Assembly: GCA_030607875.1 (NCBI GenBank)
Contig: JAUWJD010000006.1
Coordinates: 1-64,000 of the forward strand
Source: Chloroflexota bacterium
GTDB taxonomy: Bacteria; Chloroflexota; Anaerolineae; UBA2200
Length of the DNA: 64,000 nt
Reading direction: 5' to 3'
Shown here piece by piece: positions 39,009 to 49,149 of the stretch; the stretch's first letter is position 1; every line of letters starts with the position of its first letter. Below the pieces are notes generated by a model. The model did no database searches, had not been told where the DNA came from, and saw only the letters and a program-made list of their open reading frames with translations. A program made the position numbers and the translations under genes.

Positions 39009-39965
39009 CTAATTGCGGATCGGCCCCTGAGCCAATGCTTGGTAGACAGCCACGGCGATCTTGATGTCCTGTACCGCAACGCCCGTCAAATCGGCGACCG
39101 TTATTTGCTCCTCAGACGTACGCCCCGCAGTGTTCCCGGCGATGACATCACCCAACTCGACCAAGTCGTCCTGGGTGATGTGGCCCGACAGGATCGCTTT
39201 GTGTATTTCGCCGCGTTCGAGGCACTGTGAGACGCTGTCGGCAACCACCACATCTGCTCTGGCTAGAATCACAGAATCGAGCTCTTGCTTCTCCGGGGTG
39301 TCGGAACCAACGGCCGTGATGTGGGTTCCCGGCTGCAGATCAGCAACGTGGAGCAGGGGTGCAGTGGCAGGAGTCGCAGTGACGACAAGGCTGCAGGTGC
39401 GCAGAACATCGGCTCCGTCCCGCGTAGTCTCAATCATAAAGCCGTGTGGTTCCATGTCACGGCAATAACGCTCCAGTTGCAGCTCTCCTCTGCCCCAAAC
39501 CAGCACTTGCCGGCAGGCAGTCACCTGCTTCAAGTACTCTAGCTGCAGGCGTGCCTGCGTGCCCGTGCCCACGATGCCGATGCGCTCGACGTTCGGGGGA
39601 GCAAGGTACTTTGCGGCGATGGCGCCGGCTACGCCCGTGCGCACGTCAGTCAGATGCCCCTCATCCAGCAGAATGCTCAACAACTCTCCTGTCTCTTGGC
39701 TGAACAGCAGCATCAAGCCATTGCTGGACGACAGGCCGATCTTGGGATTCGCGTAAAAGCCTGAGGCGATCTTGATGACGTAATACTCGTCCTGCCGTAG
39801 ATAGCCATACTTGATGTGTACCTCCCCCTTCGCCAGCAGCAGCTCACCGATGGGGGGCACCACAGCTCGTCCTTCGGAATAGGCCACAAAGCCCGCTTCG
39901 ATGGCCGGCATGAGGTCGAGTGAAGGCAGAACGGCTTTGATTTCGTGCAGCAAGATGGTTCTCAC
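39009..39965 (-). CDS. Ornithine cyclodeaminase / mu-crystallin family protein
   Basis: GLMLLFSQETGELLSILLDEGHLTDVRTGVAGAIAAKYLAPPNVERIGIVGTGTQARLQLEYL. Confidence 0.95.
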   Translation of the reverse strand: MRTILLHEIKAVLPSLDLMPAIEAGFVAYSEGRAVVPPIGELLLAKGEVHIKYGYLRQDEYYVIKIASGFYANPKIGLSSSNGLMLLFSQETGELLSILLDEGHLTDVRTGVAGAIAAKYLAPPNVERIGIVGTGTQARLQLEYLKQVTACRQVLVWGRGELQLERYCRDMEPHGFMIETTRDGADVLRTCSLVVTATPATAPLLHVADLQPGTHITAVGSDTPEKQELDSVILARADVVVADSVSQCLERGEIHKAILSGHITQDDLVELGDVIAGNTAGRTSEEQITVADLTGVAVQDIKIAVAVYQALAQGPIRN

Positions 39966-39988
39966 GGCTCCACTCCTTTCCCTGTAGA

Positions 39989-40013
39989 GCGGGCGGGCCA
40001 GACAACCGCCCGC
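39989..40013. terminator. GC-rich hairpin GCGGGCGG-GCCAGACAA-CCGCCCGC
   Basis: Between the dehydratase stop and the OCD start; 8-bp perfect stem, preceded on the plus strand by CTGTAGAGCGGG as in the 27-bp unit. Confidence 0.55.
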
Positions 40014-40022
40014 AACCCGCCA

Positions 40023-40991
40023 TCAAATCTGCGCCGTATCGCACAGCACCTTCTGCAGTGTCTCCAGGCTGATGTTCGCGCCGCAGATCACGATGACCAC
40101 GTTCTTATCAACAAAACGTTCGCGTGTTTTCAGGTACGAGGCGACAGCCACTGCCGCCGCTCCTTCAATCAGAATATGGTGCGCTTCGATGAACAGCCGC
40201 AGGTTGGATTTGATCTCATTCTCGGTGACGGTGACATAGTCGTCCACCAGCGCGCGGCACAAGTCAAAGGTGATCGCACCGGCCTCAATGCCTCCCGCCG
40301 TGCCGTCGGACAGTGTGGGCAGCGATAGCAGGTCCAGTATTCTGCCCGCTTTGACGGACTGGATCATGACCTGGGAGTTCTCGGGTGAGCAGCCGATGAT
40401 CTGCACCCCAGGTTGAACGGATTTGAGGTAGCCCGCGATGCCCGAAACTAGTCCCCCACCACCGAGCGAGGCGTAAACCGCGTCTATATGCTCGAGCTGA
40501 CGGGCCAACTCGACGCCAAGCGTGCCCTGCCCACCGATGACCTGGGGGTCATTGTACGGCGAGATGTACACCATGCGCTTCTGTGCAGCATACTCCCTGG
40601 CATGCACCTCGGCTTCGGCACAGTCCTGGCCATAGTGGCGCACCTCTGCTCCCAGCCACTCAATCGCCCGCACTTTGGATGGGTCGGCGTTCTCAGGCAC
40701 GAACACAAGGCCTGACGCGTTGAGCTTGTGCAAGCTATAGGCTACCGCCGCGCCGTGGTTGCCCGTTGATGCGGTCACAACTCCTCGAGCTCTCTGCTCC
40801 TCGGTCAGTGACAACAGCTTGTTCATTGCCCCTCGCGCTTTGAACGATCCTGTGTGCTGCAGGTTCTCCAGCTTGCAGTACACCTTGGCGCGGCCGAGTT
40901 CGCTCAGTACGGGTGAGAACTCTAGTATGGTCTCTCGAATGTGCGGGCGGATGCGTTCTTCTGCACGCAGCACTTTTTCCAGGACATTCAT
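40023..40991 (-). CDS. Threonine/serine dehydratase (PLP fold type II)
   Basis: GSFKARGAMNKLLSL..GVVTASTGNHGAAVAYS...ASLGGGGLVSGIAGYLK. Confidence 0.94.
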   Translation of the reverse strand: MNVLEKVLRAEERIRPHIRETILEFSPVLSELGRAKVYCKLENLQHTGSFKARGAMNKLLSLTEEQRARGVVTASTGNHGAAVAYSLHKLNASGLVFVPENADPSKVRAIEWLGAEVRHYGQDCAEAEVHAREYAAQKRMVYISPYNDPQVIGGQGTLGVELARQLEHIDAVYASLGGGGLVSGIAGYLKSVQPGVQIIGCSPENSQVMIQSVKAGRILDLLSLPTLSDGTAGGIEAGAITFDLCRALVDDYVTVTENEIKSNLRLFIEAHHILIEGAAAVAVASYLKTRERFVDKNVVIVICGANISLETLQKVLCDTAQI

Positions 40992-41084
40992 GGCTTCAAC
41001 CTTCCAACGTCGTAGCCTTCGCGTGCCGGGGCTGGCAGACAGATGAGCCGAAAGCGCATTCCAGGTGATCACTCTGTGCGAGAT

Positions 41085-42218
41085 TCAGGCAACACCCTTC
41101 AGCTTCATTATCAGCTCGTGAATCCGGTCCAGACCAGGAATCAGGTAGTCGTGCGGCAGGCCAAAGCTGACCCGCACGAAATGATCCATGCCAAAGTGGT
41201 CACCAGCTACGATGAGCACGCTCTTCTCCTTGCGCAGGCGCTCGGTGAAAGCGGTCGAATTGATGTCGAGTTGGTAGCGAATAAAAGCGATGGCGGCCGC
41301 TTGAGGGGGCGTCAGGTGGAGAGTATCCTCGTGGTTGTCCATCCACTCCTGTAGCACCGGATAGCCCCTGCGGATATAGTCGCGGGTGCGTTGGATGAGA
41401 CGGGGGCGAACCTCTGGGGAGAGTGCGAGGGCGGCGAGCTTGTTTGCCAGCATGGTGGCGCTGATGGTGACGTATTCGTGCCTTGCCCAGGTGTCGTCCA
41501 CGGTGTCAGGAGGCCCCACGACCCAGCCAATGCGCAGCCCAGGCAGGCCGTAGGCCTTGCTCAGGCTGCCTGTAGCGACTACCTTGTCGTAGCGTCCGTA
41601 GAAGGACGGGCTCTCAGCGCCGTTCAGTCGCTCGGCACCACGGTACACCTCATCGGCCAGGATCCATGCTCCCACGCGCTCAGCCACAGCAACGATGGCG
41701 TTCATCTGCGCCTCGGTGAGAATGCGGCCGGTGGGATTGTTGGGATTGCACACGGCGATGAGCCTGGTTTTGGCCGTTACAGCTTGGTCCAGCTCGTCCA
41801 GGTCAGGTGCCCAACTGTTCTCTTCCCGCAGGTGGAATGCCTTCACCCTGTAACCGTGGTTCTTGGCGATGCCCCAGATCTGCATGTAATTGGGAAGCAT
41901 GATGACGATTTCGTCCTCTGCGGAAAGCAGGGTACGGGTGGTGATGTAATTGGCTTCAGCCGCTCCGACCGTAACGAGAACGTTCTCTGGCACAGCACCA
42001 TCGTAGAGTGCGGCGATGTTCTCGCGCAGCTCAGGGATGCCGTTGACATGCGGATAGTTCAGCTCGGTAGCCAGCAGGCGGTTCATCTCCTCGGGATCGT
42101 CAGCGAGAAGCTCTGCGAGGGAAACAGGATGCACTCCACTCTCCGACAGGTTGTATTCGACGTCCTGCTCGAACTTGGACATCATACGTTCCATGGTGAA
42201 TGGCTGGAACTCGGGCAT
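41085..42218 (-). CDS. Pyridoxal phosphate-dependent aminotransferase
   Basis: VTVGAAEANYITTRTLL...AVCNPNNPTGRILTEAQMNAIV...DEVYRGAERL...GSLSKAYGLPGLRIGWVVG. Track N-terminal extension (42219-42428) is repeat A4 DNA. Confidence 0.95.
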   Translation of the reverse strand: MPEFQPFTMERMMSKFEQDVEYNLSESGVHPVSLAELLADDPEEMNRLLATELNYPHVNGIPELRENIAALYDGAVPENVLVTVGAAEANYITTRTLLSAEDEIVIMLPNYMQIWGIAKNHGYRVKAFHLREENSWAPDLDELDQAVTAKTRLIAVCNPNNPTGRILTEAQMNAIVAVAERVGAWILADEVYRGAERLNGAESPSFYGRYDKVVATGSLSKAYGLPGLRIGWVVGPPDTVDDTWARHEYVTISATMLANKLAALALSPEVRPRLIQRTRDYIRRGYPVLQEWMDNHEDTLHLTPPQAAAIAFIRYQLDINSTAFTERLRKEKSVLIVAGDHFGMDHFVRVSFGLPHDYLIPGLDRIHELIMKLKGVA

Positions 42219-42324
42219 TTGCTCACTTCTCCTTTGCTGAGGCCTTTGATGGGTACCATATTGTGCATCACCTGATGCTCTTTTGCAAACGGTTTCCCTA
42301 CCTTGTCTGGCGCTTTGTGCATGT

Positions 42325-42415
42325 CGATCCCACAGGGAGGCTTCGCACTGCCGGCCAGCAGCGGGCCGGGGCCTGTCCTGAACGTAGAGTACGAAGGCTG
42401 CTGCGACTTCTTCAG
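42325..42415 (-). repeat. ComM/YifB-derived fragment A4
   Basis: Minus: CCTTCGTACTCTACGTTCAGGACAGGCCCC + GGCCCGCTGCTGG + AGTGCGAAGCCTCCCTGTGGG + ATCGACATGCAC. Confidence 0.88.
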
Positions 42416-42746
42416 CATGGAAAACCATAGCGGAGTTCTCTACTCTGAAGAAGCAGGTGATCTCTTTTCACCTAGGCCAGCTTATAGAGGCTGAAGGTTT
42501 GGTCAGAGTTCCAGAGATGGTGAGTCCCGCTACGAGTTTCCATCAGTTACGATCTCCAGTATGCAGGTGGTACAACCGAATTGGTTCGATGTCTGCAGCC
42601 ATACAAACACCGGCACGCTACAACCGAAGTAGGTCAGGCCTGCTAGCTATGCGAGCAGCAACCTACCTCACAGTCCATTAGCTCCACGATAGAACTGCAA
42701 AGCAATAGGTGCCCACTCACCTCAATGGGCACACTTCCCGGTTGTG

Positions 42747-42775
42747 TTGCAGCTCCGGAGTGCATCTGCTATAAT
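42747..42775 (+). promoter_or_regulatory. sigma70-like promoter (TTGCAG-17-TATAAT) for the GH2 gene
   Basis: -35 at 42747-42752, -10 at 42770-42775. Confidence 0.5.
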
Positions 42776-42886
42776 GAAGTGCCAACACAGTGGGGTCTTG
42801 CACGTCTCAGAAGGATCCACATTATGGTCGCGGAGCCACCACCAATACGGCACTCGTCGCAGCCGCTTCACGGCAGGGAGGCCACA

Positions 42887-45800
42887 ATGTGCGTGCACAG
42901 AGTGCATCGGATAGTCATTCTCTTGACACTGCTGTTGCTCGCCGTCGGCGCGACCGCAGCGAGCCGAGAACCCTCAGTCTCTGCCACACCGACCAGCCAC
43001 GTGTACTTGCCCATTGTTGCCAGGCCGCCAGAACCGCGCCACACGCTGGATCTCGCGGGCACCTGGCACTACACCTACTCACAGAATGGGGAACTCCCGG
43101 AAGGCGCCACCTGGACAGAAGTCGATGTTCCCTCCTTCGTGAGCGGGCGCGCTGGCTTTCCCTACATCTGGTTTCGACGAGATGTGGCCTTCCCCGCGGG
43201 CTTTCCCCGCAGGCGGGTGTACCTTTCCTTCCGAGCGGTCAAGTTCGCCTGCCAGGTCTATTGGAACGGAACCTTGCTCGGAGAGCACGAGGATGGCTTC
43301 ACTCCCTTCGAACTGCCAGTACCAGAAGAGGTACTGACCTCAAGCAATGAGGTCGTGGTGAGAGTGTCAAATTGGGAGAGCGCACTGGCTCCCGAGGTCC
43401 CACGCGGCCAGGTTGGCCGCCCCGGTCAGTATCAGGCTGCTTTCCTTCTCCCCTTCGGTTCGGTCTGGCATTGGCTCGGCATCTGGCAGGACGTCACCCT
43501 GGTCGCCTACCCACCGGCGCGTATCAAGGATGTGTTCGTTATGACGTCGGTTCGCGAACAGCAAATCGAGGTTGAGATCACGGTGGAGAACCTGACCGCG
43601 CATACGTATCAGGTCAGCCTGCGTAACGGGGTGGTTGACGGGCAGCAGACTGCTCTTCGATTTCCTTCTGTCAGCGTCTCTCTCGCGCCGCATGAGGTCA
43701 AGACCGTCAACGTGGACCAGCCCTGGGCCGAGCCGCACCTGTGGTCGCTGGACGATCCCCATCTTTACCACTTACGGTCCCAGTTGAGCAGCGGGGATGA
43801 ACAGGCTGTCCGATTTGGCTTCCGCGAGTTCTGGATCCATGGGACGGAGTTCTACCTCAATGGGACCCCCATCCACCTACGTGCGACTGCCGCCCATCCG
43901 TTCGCGGTCAGTGACTCCAAGGACCAAGCGCTGCACTACCTGCGCGTGGCCAAGGAAGGCAACAACATGATCATGCGGCTTCACGCCCAACCCTGGTGGT
44001 CCTCGTGGTACGAGGCGGCGGATGAAGTGGGGATGCTTATAGTTTGGGAGTCGGCCTACTACTGCTACGGTTCCGCCTATGCTTTGGAGGATGCACGGCT
44101 GTGGTCCCGTTTCCGAGAGCATCTTCGTGATCAGGTTGTCCTGCACCGGAACCATCCGTCCATCGTCATCTGGAGCGTGGAGAATGAACTGCAGTTGACC
44201 AGCCCATGGAACTACCAGGACCCCCGGTGCCAGGAGGTCAACGCCGAGCTGGCCGCTCTCGTGCCCTTTGTTAAGGCCCTGGATCCGGGACGCCCAGTCA
44301 TGTTCGAAGGCGACGGTGATCCTGACGGGGAGGCGGACATCTGGAACATACACTACCCGCACCAATACCCAGGCTGGCGTCAGTGGCCCAATGAAGCCTG
44401 GTGGTTGCTTTCCACCGATCAGATCGACATGTATCCAGGCGAGATCCCAGGCTGGCCACTTCGAAAGCCACTCTACGTCGGGGAGTTCCTGTATCCCGGC
44501 CCGGTCTGTACTGAAGGAGCCACTATCTTCTTCGGGGACCAGATCTACCGCGACGTGTGGGGATACCTTGACCGAGGAATCATCATTCCTTGGAGATTCC
44601 AGATCGAAGCATATCGTGCCCTCGGAGTGCAGGGAATGTGCCCTTGGAACATCTGGGAGGGCTCATCCGAACTGCCCAACCCGCTACGGTACGTCGTCGT
44701 CGACGAGACCTATGCGCCGAACGGACTCTACCTGCGCGAGAAGAACACCCGTTTCTTCGGGGGAGACACCATCACGCGTACGGCCTACCTGCTCAACGAT
44801 CTACCTCACGACTCGAATCTCACCGTCGTGTGGGCTTTGAGATCGGGCCAGACTTCGTTGAGCATGGATTCACGCGACTTTGACCTGACACCCGCGGAGA
44901 TCGTCGAATTCGAGAGTGGCCTGGAGACGCTGCAGGTCACACAGGAGACTTTGGCGCTGCTCTCGTACCGTGTGGTGCGTGGCGGAGAGCAGGTGTTTAC
45001 CTACGAGGAACCGGTGCGGCTCTACCCGCGTTCCTCGCTCCAGACAGGAGGCACCATTCATGTCTATGATCCAGCTGGCTCCCTTCTCTCCGTGCTGGCG
45101 GCAGAGGGCATCCTAGCGTCGGTTGTCAACGATCTCTCGGTCATTCCAGCGGCAGCCGATGTACTCGTGGTCGGTCGTGACGGGGTCGACGACGCGCGTG
45201 CGTGGCGACACGTTTGGGAATTTGCCACTGCAGGCGGTCGCGTTTTGATCTTGCGACACGAACGATATCCCGCGCAGGCTTCCCTTGCGCTACAGGAGGA
45301 CGCTGCGACGATTGCCTTCCTCAGGCGCCCCTCGCATCCGGTACTGTCAGACTTCCGGGAAGATGAGCTGCGCTACTGGGCTGGAGATCATGTTGTCATC
45401 GACAAGCCACTGCAAAAGCCGGCTGCAGGCCTGTACAAGGTGCTCATCGATGCTGGCTCCGCCCATGGGCTCAACTCAGTTGGCCTGCTTGAACGTGAGG
45501 TGGGCGAAGGCACAATTCTGTTCTCGCAGCTTGACCTGCTGCCCAGATGGGAGCACGAGCCCGCGGTTAGGAAGTGTCTCCAGAACATGCTTGACTATCT
45601 GGCGTCGTACCACCCAAGCCAGCCGCGCCAGGTGCAGCTCCTCAACGCCACCGTGGAGGAGCAACGGGTGTTTGACATCATCGGCTTCCGTGTGGAGAAC
45701 CTGGTCACCCCACCTGAACCAGGGCAAGGCTTGATCTTTGTTCATGGCGATGTGCATCAACCCACCTCATCGCCATTCGGCCTGCCAGACGGTGTGCAAT

Positions 45801-47005
45801 GGGGCGAACTGCTGGGCCAGGTCGAGCAAGGCAGCGTGCTCTGGCTCCACAAGCCGACGGCCTCATCCCTGGAACAGTTGCGCACTCTGGGCCTGGAGAT
45901 TCAGACCCAAGCGACTCAACCCGGATTTATCTGGATCCACGACAGCCTTCGAACGGAGGGCATGACCAGTCACAGTCTGTTCTGGCTATTCAGGGCCTGG
46001 TGGTCAGATTGGCAAGAGCTATGGCATGGATATGATTTTGCCGAAAGGATATTCGGGTTGTACGGGGATTTCGAAGGTGCAGTGGAGTATCTCCCGCCAG
46101 CGTTCAGCGTTGACTCGCCAGGCGCCTACATCTCGCCGGATCACATCTTCCTTAGCACAGACGGTACTCTGGAGACCGAGATTGAGCTGGCTGATACTGG
46201 AATCTACAACATAGGTATGCTTGGCCAGGGGACACCTGTAGCGAGTATCTATCCCATGGTACAGATGCGACTTGATGGCGACGCGATAGGGATGCTTACC
46301 GTTGGTGAGGGACGACAGATCTACTACCTGACGGCGGAGCTGCCAGCGGGCAGGCACCGCATACAGCTCGAGTTTCTCAACGATGCCTGGGCTCCCCCTG
46401 AGGACCGCGACCTGTATTTCTTCAAGCTGCTGATCCACCATCTAGATGTAGACCAGCAGTGGTACCCACTGACACAGCCACCAGCGTTGGTCGAGATAGT
46501 GTATGGACAAGGTTCCATTCTGTTGGACTCGCTCGACTGGGAGCATGCGGACGCAGCGGAGCGCAAGCAGGAGCTCGTGGTCTCGGTTCTGGCCAACAAC
46601 GCTGTCAAGCCGGATCCATCCTTGCCTCTGTGGGTACTCGAGGCAGAAGACATGGAGCATATCGCTGGCTCACCGGTCTCCAGAACGTACTCTGGAGTGT
46701 GGTTCAACGCCAACGGGACTATTGGCGCCGACCTTGACCTCGCTCATGGCGGGAGGTACGAGTTCCGTGTGCTGGCCGGTGGAACGCCGCTCGGTGGGAT
46801 CTATCCCCGCTTTGAGCTGGCGCTTGATGGGCGCCTCGTTTTGGGCCAGTTCTTGATCGCCGAAGAGGAGAGATACTACTCCGTCGAAACGGACGTTGCT
46901 GCCGGTCCGAACCGGCTCTCGCTGTCCTTCGTCAACGATGACTGGGCTCCACCTGAAGACCGCAACCTCTACGTAAATCGCATCGTCATCCGGAAAGTGC
47001 CCTGA
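42887..47005 (+). CDS. Secreted glycoside hydrolase family 2-like protein with two C-terminal CBM-like repeats
   Basis: DLAGTWHYTYSQNGELPEGATWTEVDVP; RFGFREFWIHGTEFYLNGTPIHLRATAAHPF; NHPSIVIWSVENEL; paralogous C-term modules each with FLNDAWAPPEDRDLY / FVNDDWAPPEDRNLY. Confidence 0.92.
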   Translation: MCVHRVHRIVILLTLLLLAVGATAASREPSVSATPTSHVYLPIVARPPEPRHTLDLAGTWHYTYSQNGELPEGATWTEVDVPSFVSGRAGFPYIWFRRDVAFPAGFPRRRVYLSFRAVKFACQVYWNGTLLGEHEDGFTPFELPVPEEVLTSSNEVVVRVSNWESALAPEVPRGQVGRPGQYQAAFLLPFGSVWHWLGIWQDVTLVAYPPARIKDVFVMTSVREQQIEVEITVENLTAHTYQVSLRNGVVDGQQTALRFPSVSVSLAPHEVKTVNVDQPWAEPHLWSLDDPHLYHLRSQLSSGDEQAVRFGFREFWIHGTEFYLNGTPIHLRATAAHPFAVSDSKDQALHYLRVAKEGNNMIMRLHAQPWWSSWYEAADEVGMLIVWESAYYCYGSAYALEDARLWSRFREHLRDQVVLHRNHPSIVIWSVENELQLTSPWNYQDPRCQEVNAELAALVPFVKALDPGRPVMFEGDGDPDGEADIWNIHYPHQYPGWRQWPNEAWWLLSTDQIDMYPGEIPGWPLRKPLYVGEFLYPGPVCTEGATIFFGDQIYRDVWGYLDRGIIIPWRFQIEAYRALGVQGMCPWNIWEGSSELPNPLRYVVVDETYAPNGLYLREKNTRFFGGDTITRTAYLLNDLPHDSNLTVVWALRSGQTSLSMDSRDFDLTPAEIVEFESGLETLQVTQETLALLSYRVVRGGEQVFTYEEPVRLYPRSSLQTGGTIHVYDPAGSLLSVLAAEGILASVVNDLSVIPAAADVLVVGRDGVDDARAWRHVWEFATAGGRVLILRHERYPAQASLALQEDAATIAFLRRPSHPVLSDFREDELRYWAGDHVVIDKPLQKPAAGLYKVLIDAGSAHGLNSVGLLEREVGEGTILFSQLDLLPRWEHEPAVRKCLQNMLDYLASYHPSQPRQVQLLNATVEEQRVFDIIGFRVENLVTPPEPGQGLIFVHGDVHQPTSSPFGLPDGVQWGELLGQVEQGSVLWLHKPTASSLEQLRTLGLEIQTQATQPGFIWIHDSLRTEGMTSHSLFWLFRAWWSDWQELWHGYDFAERIFGLYGDFEGAVEYLPPAFSVDSPGAYISPDHIFLSTDGTLETEIELADTGIYNIGMLGQGTPVASIYPMVQMRLDGDAIGMLTVGEGRQIYYLTAELPAGRHRIQLEFLNDAWAPPEDRDLYFFKLLIHHLDVDQQWYPLTQPPALVEIVYGQGSILLDSLDWEHADAAERKQELVVSVLANNAVKPDPSLPLWVLEAEDMEHIAGSPVSRTYSGVWFNANGTIGADLDLAHGGRYEFRVLAGGTPLGGIYPRFELALDGRLVLGQFLIAEEERYYSVETDVAAGPNRLSLSFVNDDWAPPEDRNLYVNRIVIRKVP

Positions 47006-47302
47006 TTCCGCCTGTCGAGCCGAGTAGCCGCAAGAGGAGAGTTATGCTCTGCTGCCATTTGAGGCTCGTGTGGTGTCACACGTCTTTGGGGGTGGCGTCT
47101 GATTCGCTGCTATCCTTCTCATGCACGAATTCCTTGGGTGAGAAACGCATCTGTGACGCGCACTGAATCGCTTCGGCTACCCGCTCCGCCCCGCTGCGTT
47201 TCACTACGGGGACTCCCCTGCCCGACAAATGGCAGGACGTTGCCTTCGGTCGCTTCGGCGATACCCTTGCGCTGCTATCAGATGCCCCGCAGAGAGTGAC
47301 GC

Positions 47303-47480
47303 TCAAAGCTGACGACGAGGTCGACATTGAATAGCTTCCGCTAAATGATGCGTCTCGATCTCCGCCACACCTTCCAGGCCATCCTGCCGAAGGTGTCGAA
47401 GGGTCTGCGATGGTGCGGGCTAGCTTGATGTTTCGCAGGCGGTGGAAGGCGCGGGCGCTCATGCCCAGTGCAGCGTGACC
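47303..47480 (-). repeat. ComM/YifB-derived fragment B4
   Basis: Minus: MSARAFHRLRNIKLARTIAD [CCTTCGACACCTTCGGCAGG insert] LEGVAEIETHHLAEAIQCRPRRQL*. Confidence 0.91.
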
Positions 47481-47593
47481 GTGGCTCGTGACCGGGCGAA
47501 CTCCTTCACCGGATTGCCGTGTTGACCGCACCCGAATCCTCCGCAGACGCCCTGTCGATCACCTGCCCCCCCCGTAGAATCCTCGCCCGAAGG

Positions 47594-48124
47594 TCATTCG
47601 CGCACCAGCGCCTCACGCATCAACCTTGCAACTTGATCCACGTCGGCGATGGCCAGAAAGCCGTGACGCCAACGCTCCGCGCCATGACGGCCCCCTCTCT
47701 TGGTCGTGAAGTAGAGGTCGCCTCGTCCGCCCGCCTTGGGCACAGTCTGAAGGAATTCGATCCTTTCGGGGGGATAGGACTCGGTCCTTTTCGGATCACC
47801 CACGCTGAGGATCAGAGCACGTCGATTGGTGATCGCATAGAGTGTGTGCCGTAGATGGTTGGACTGCCTCCAGGCCACAAAGGCCGGTATGCCGGTCCAA
47901 ACCAGCAGCGATAGAAGGACAAGCATCCCCCTGGACGGGTTGTTCCAGGAGACGATGCTGCACAGGAACATCAAAAAAATGGACGCGACGGCAAGCGGCA
48001 GCAATCGTCTCATTCGCCCAGACACGTTCGTCGTGCCTGCCCAATGCACCTGTTCGTCCGTTTCAATCTGGGTATTCAGGTATTCCTTCATTTCCGGGGT
48101 GACTAAAGGTTGCTCAGCACTCAT
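47594..48124 (-). CDS. Bacterial PH-domain (YdbS/YdbT-like) membrane protein
   Basis: DEQVHWAGTTNVSGRMRRLLPLAVASIFLMFLC...YAITNRRALILS. Confidence 0.8.
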   Translation of the reverse strand: MSAEQPLVTPEMKEYLNTQIETDEQVHWAGTTNVSGRMRRLLPLAVASIFLMFLCSIVSWNNPSRGMLVLLSLLVWTGIPAFVAWRQSNHLRHTLYAITNRRALILSVGDPKRTESYPPERIEFLQTVPKAGGRGDLYFTTKRGGRHGAERWRHGFLAIADVDQVARLMREALVRE

Positions 48125-48287
48125 TCTCTTGCCTCCTTTCTCGTGTTTCTATCCGACAAGCGATATGCGCCTTTCTGGCGGCGACTGCAGGGTCTGGCCC
48201 TCGTGCCCATCCGGACCATCGCGGTGCATAGCCCCGCGGGGGACCCACGGCGCGCACGATCGGGTCATAGCCACTTTGACACAGACG

Positions 48288-48345
48288 TCGATCCCACGGC
48301 GAGGCTGGGTACTGCGGTTGAGCAAGGGGCCGGACATCAGTACCC
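48288..48345 (-). repeat. ComM/YifB-derived fragment A5
   Basis: Minus: SGPLLNR [AGTACCCAGCCTCGCCGTGGG] ATCGACGTC. Confidence 0.8.
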
Positions 48346-48627
48346 TTCATGGTGTGTACCCAGACCAACCAAGAGGATCATCTCTTCCCGGGTATCGGGG
48401 TTGGGTTTGAAAGCAAAGATGATGCGGCATTTCCTGAGTCAAGGATACACTACCTCCTTTTCTGCCAGCTTCAGAGACACGAACCACGTCTGCCTGCTGT
48501 TCCCGTGCGATTACCCGGCTCGGCGCTGCAAAGCGCTCTCCCCATCGTCCCAGTGCAGTTGCCCAATCCCGTACAGCGGAGCACTGCACGGCGTCCCTCC
48601 CCTCCTAGGCAATTCCAGCCTCCCCAT

Positions 48628-49149
48628 TCACCTCTTCCCAAGCCGCGGGATCCACATTGGCACTTCCCGCATGTACTGCTCATACTCCTCGCCAAAACGC
48701 GCAAGCAGCAGTCTTTCTTCGTAGAGCGAGATGTAGTGCAAGAACCCGATCGCAATAACCCACACCGCTGCAGCAGCCAGTGATATACTCAGCATCAGAA
48801 GACCAAGATACAGCAGAATCTCACTCAGGTATATGGGATGCCGGACCACATTGAACACGCCCTTCCTGATCACGCCAGGCTTCTCTCTCTTCTCACCGAA
48901 CACGATAGACATGCCTGTTCCTGCCAGGTAGCCCGATAGGACCAGTAGAATGGCTCCCAAAGGCACTCTGACAACAGGTGACACGTACCGGTTGAGGAAA
49001 GTCGTGTACTTGAAAAAGAACGTGTCGGCTATCCACGTCGCCGCAAACAGGCAGGCCAGCACCATCTGTCCGGCATCGCCCACAGCATGCTCTCCGGTAA
49101 GGTCATCCCGCTGTTGTTGTGCTCTCCTCTGCGTACTCAGTTTGGCCAT
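48628..49149 (-). CDS. Isoprenylcysteine carboxyl methyltransferase (ICMT)-like membrane methyltransferase
   Basis: GVFNVVRHPIYLSEILLYLGLLM...EERLLLARFGEEYEQYMREVPMWIPRL. Confidence 0.88.
   Translation of the reverse strand: MAKLSTQRRAQQQRDDLTGEHAVGDAGQMVLACLFAATWIADTFFFKYTTFLNRYVSPVVRVPLGAILLVLSGYLAGTGMSIVFGEKREKPGVIRKGVFNVVRHPIYLSEILLYLGLLMLSISLAAAAVWVIAIGFLHYISLYEERLLLARFGEEYEQYMREVPMWIPRLGKR

Noticed and set aside
42219-42428. N-terminal extension of the aminotransferase ORF
   Set aside because: Encoded by ComM-derived repeat A4 in a different frame; MPEFQPF start at 42218 is consistent with the family.
48110-48724. 204-aa plus-strand ORF
   Set aside because: Overlaps repeat A5 and antisense ends of minus-strand genes; low-complexity Ser/Pro composition.
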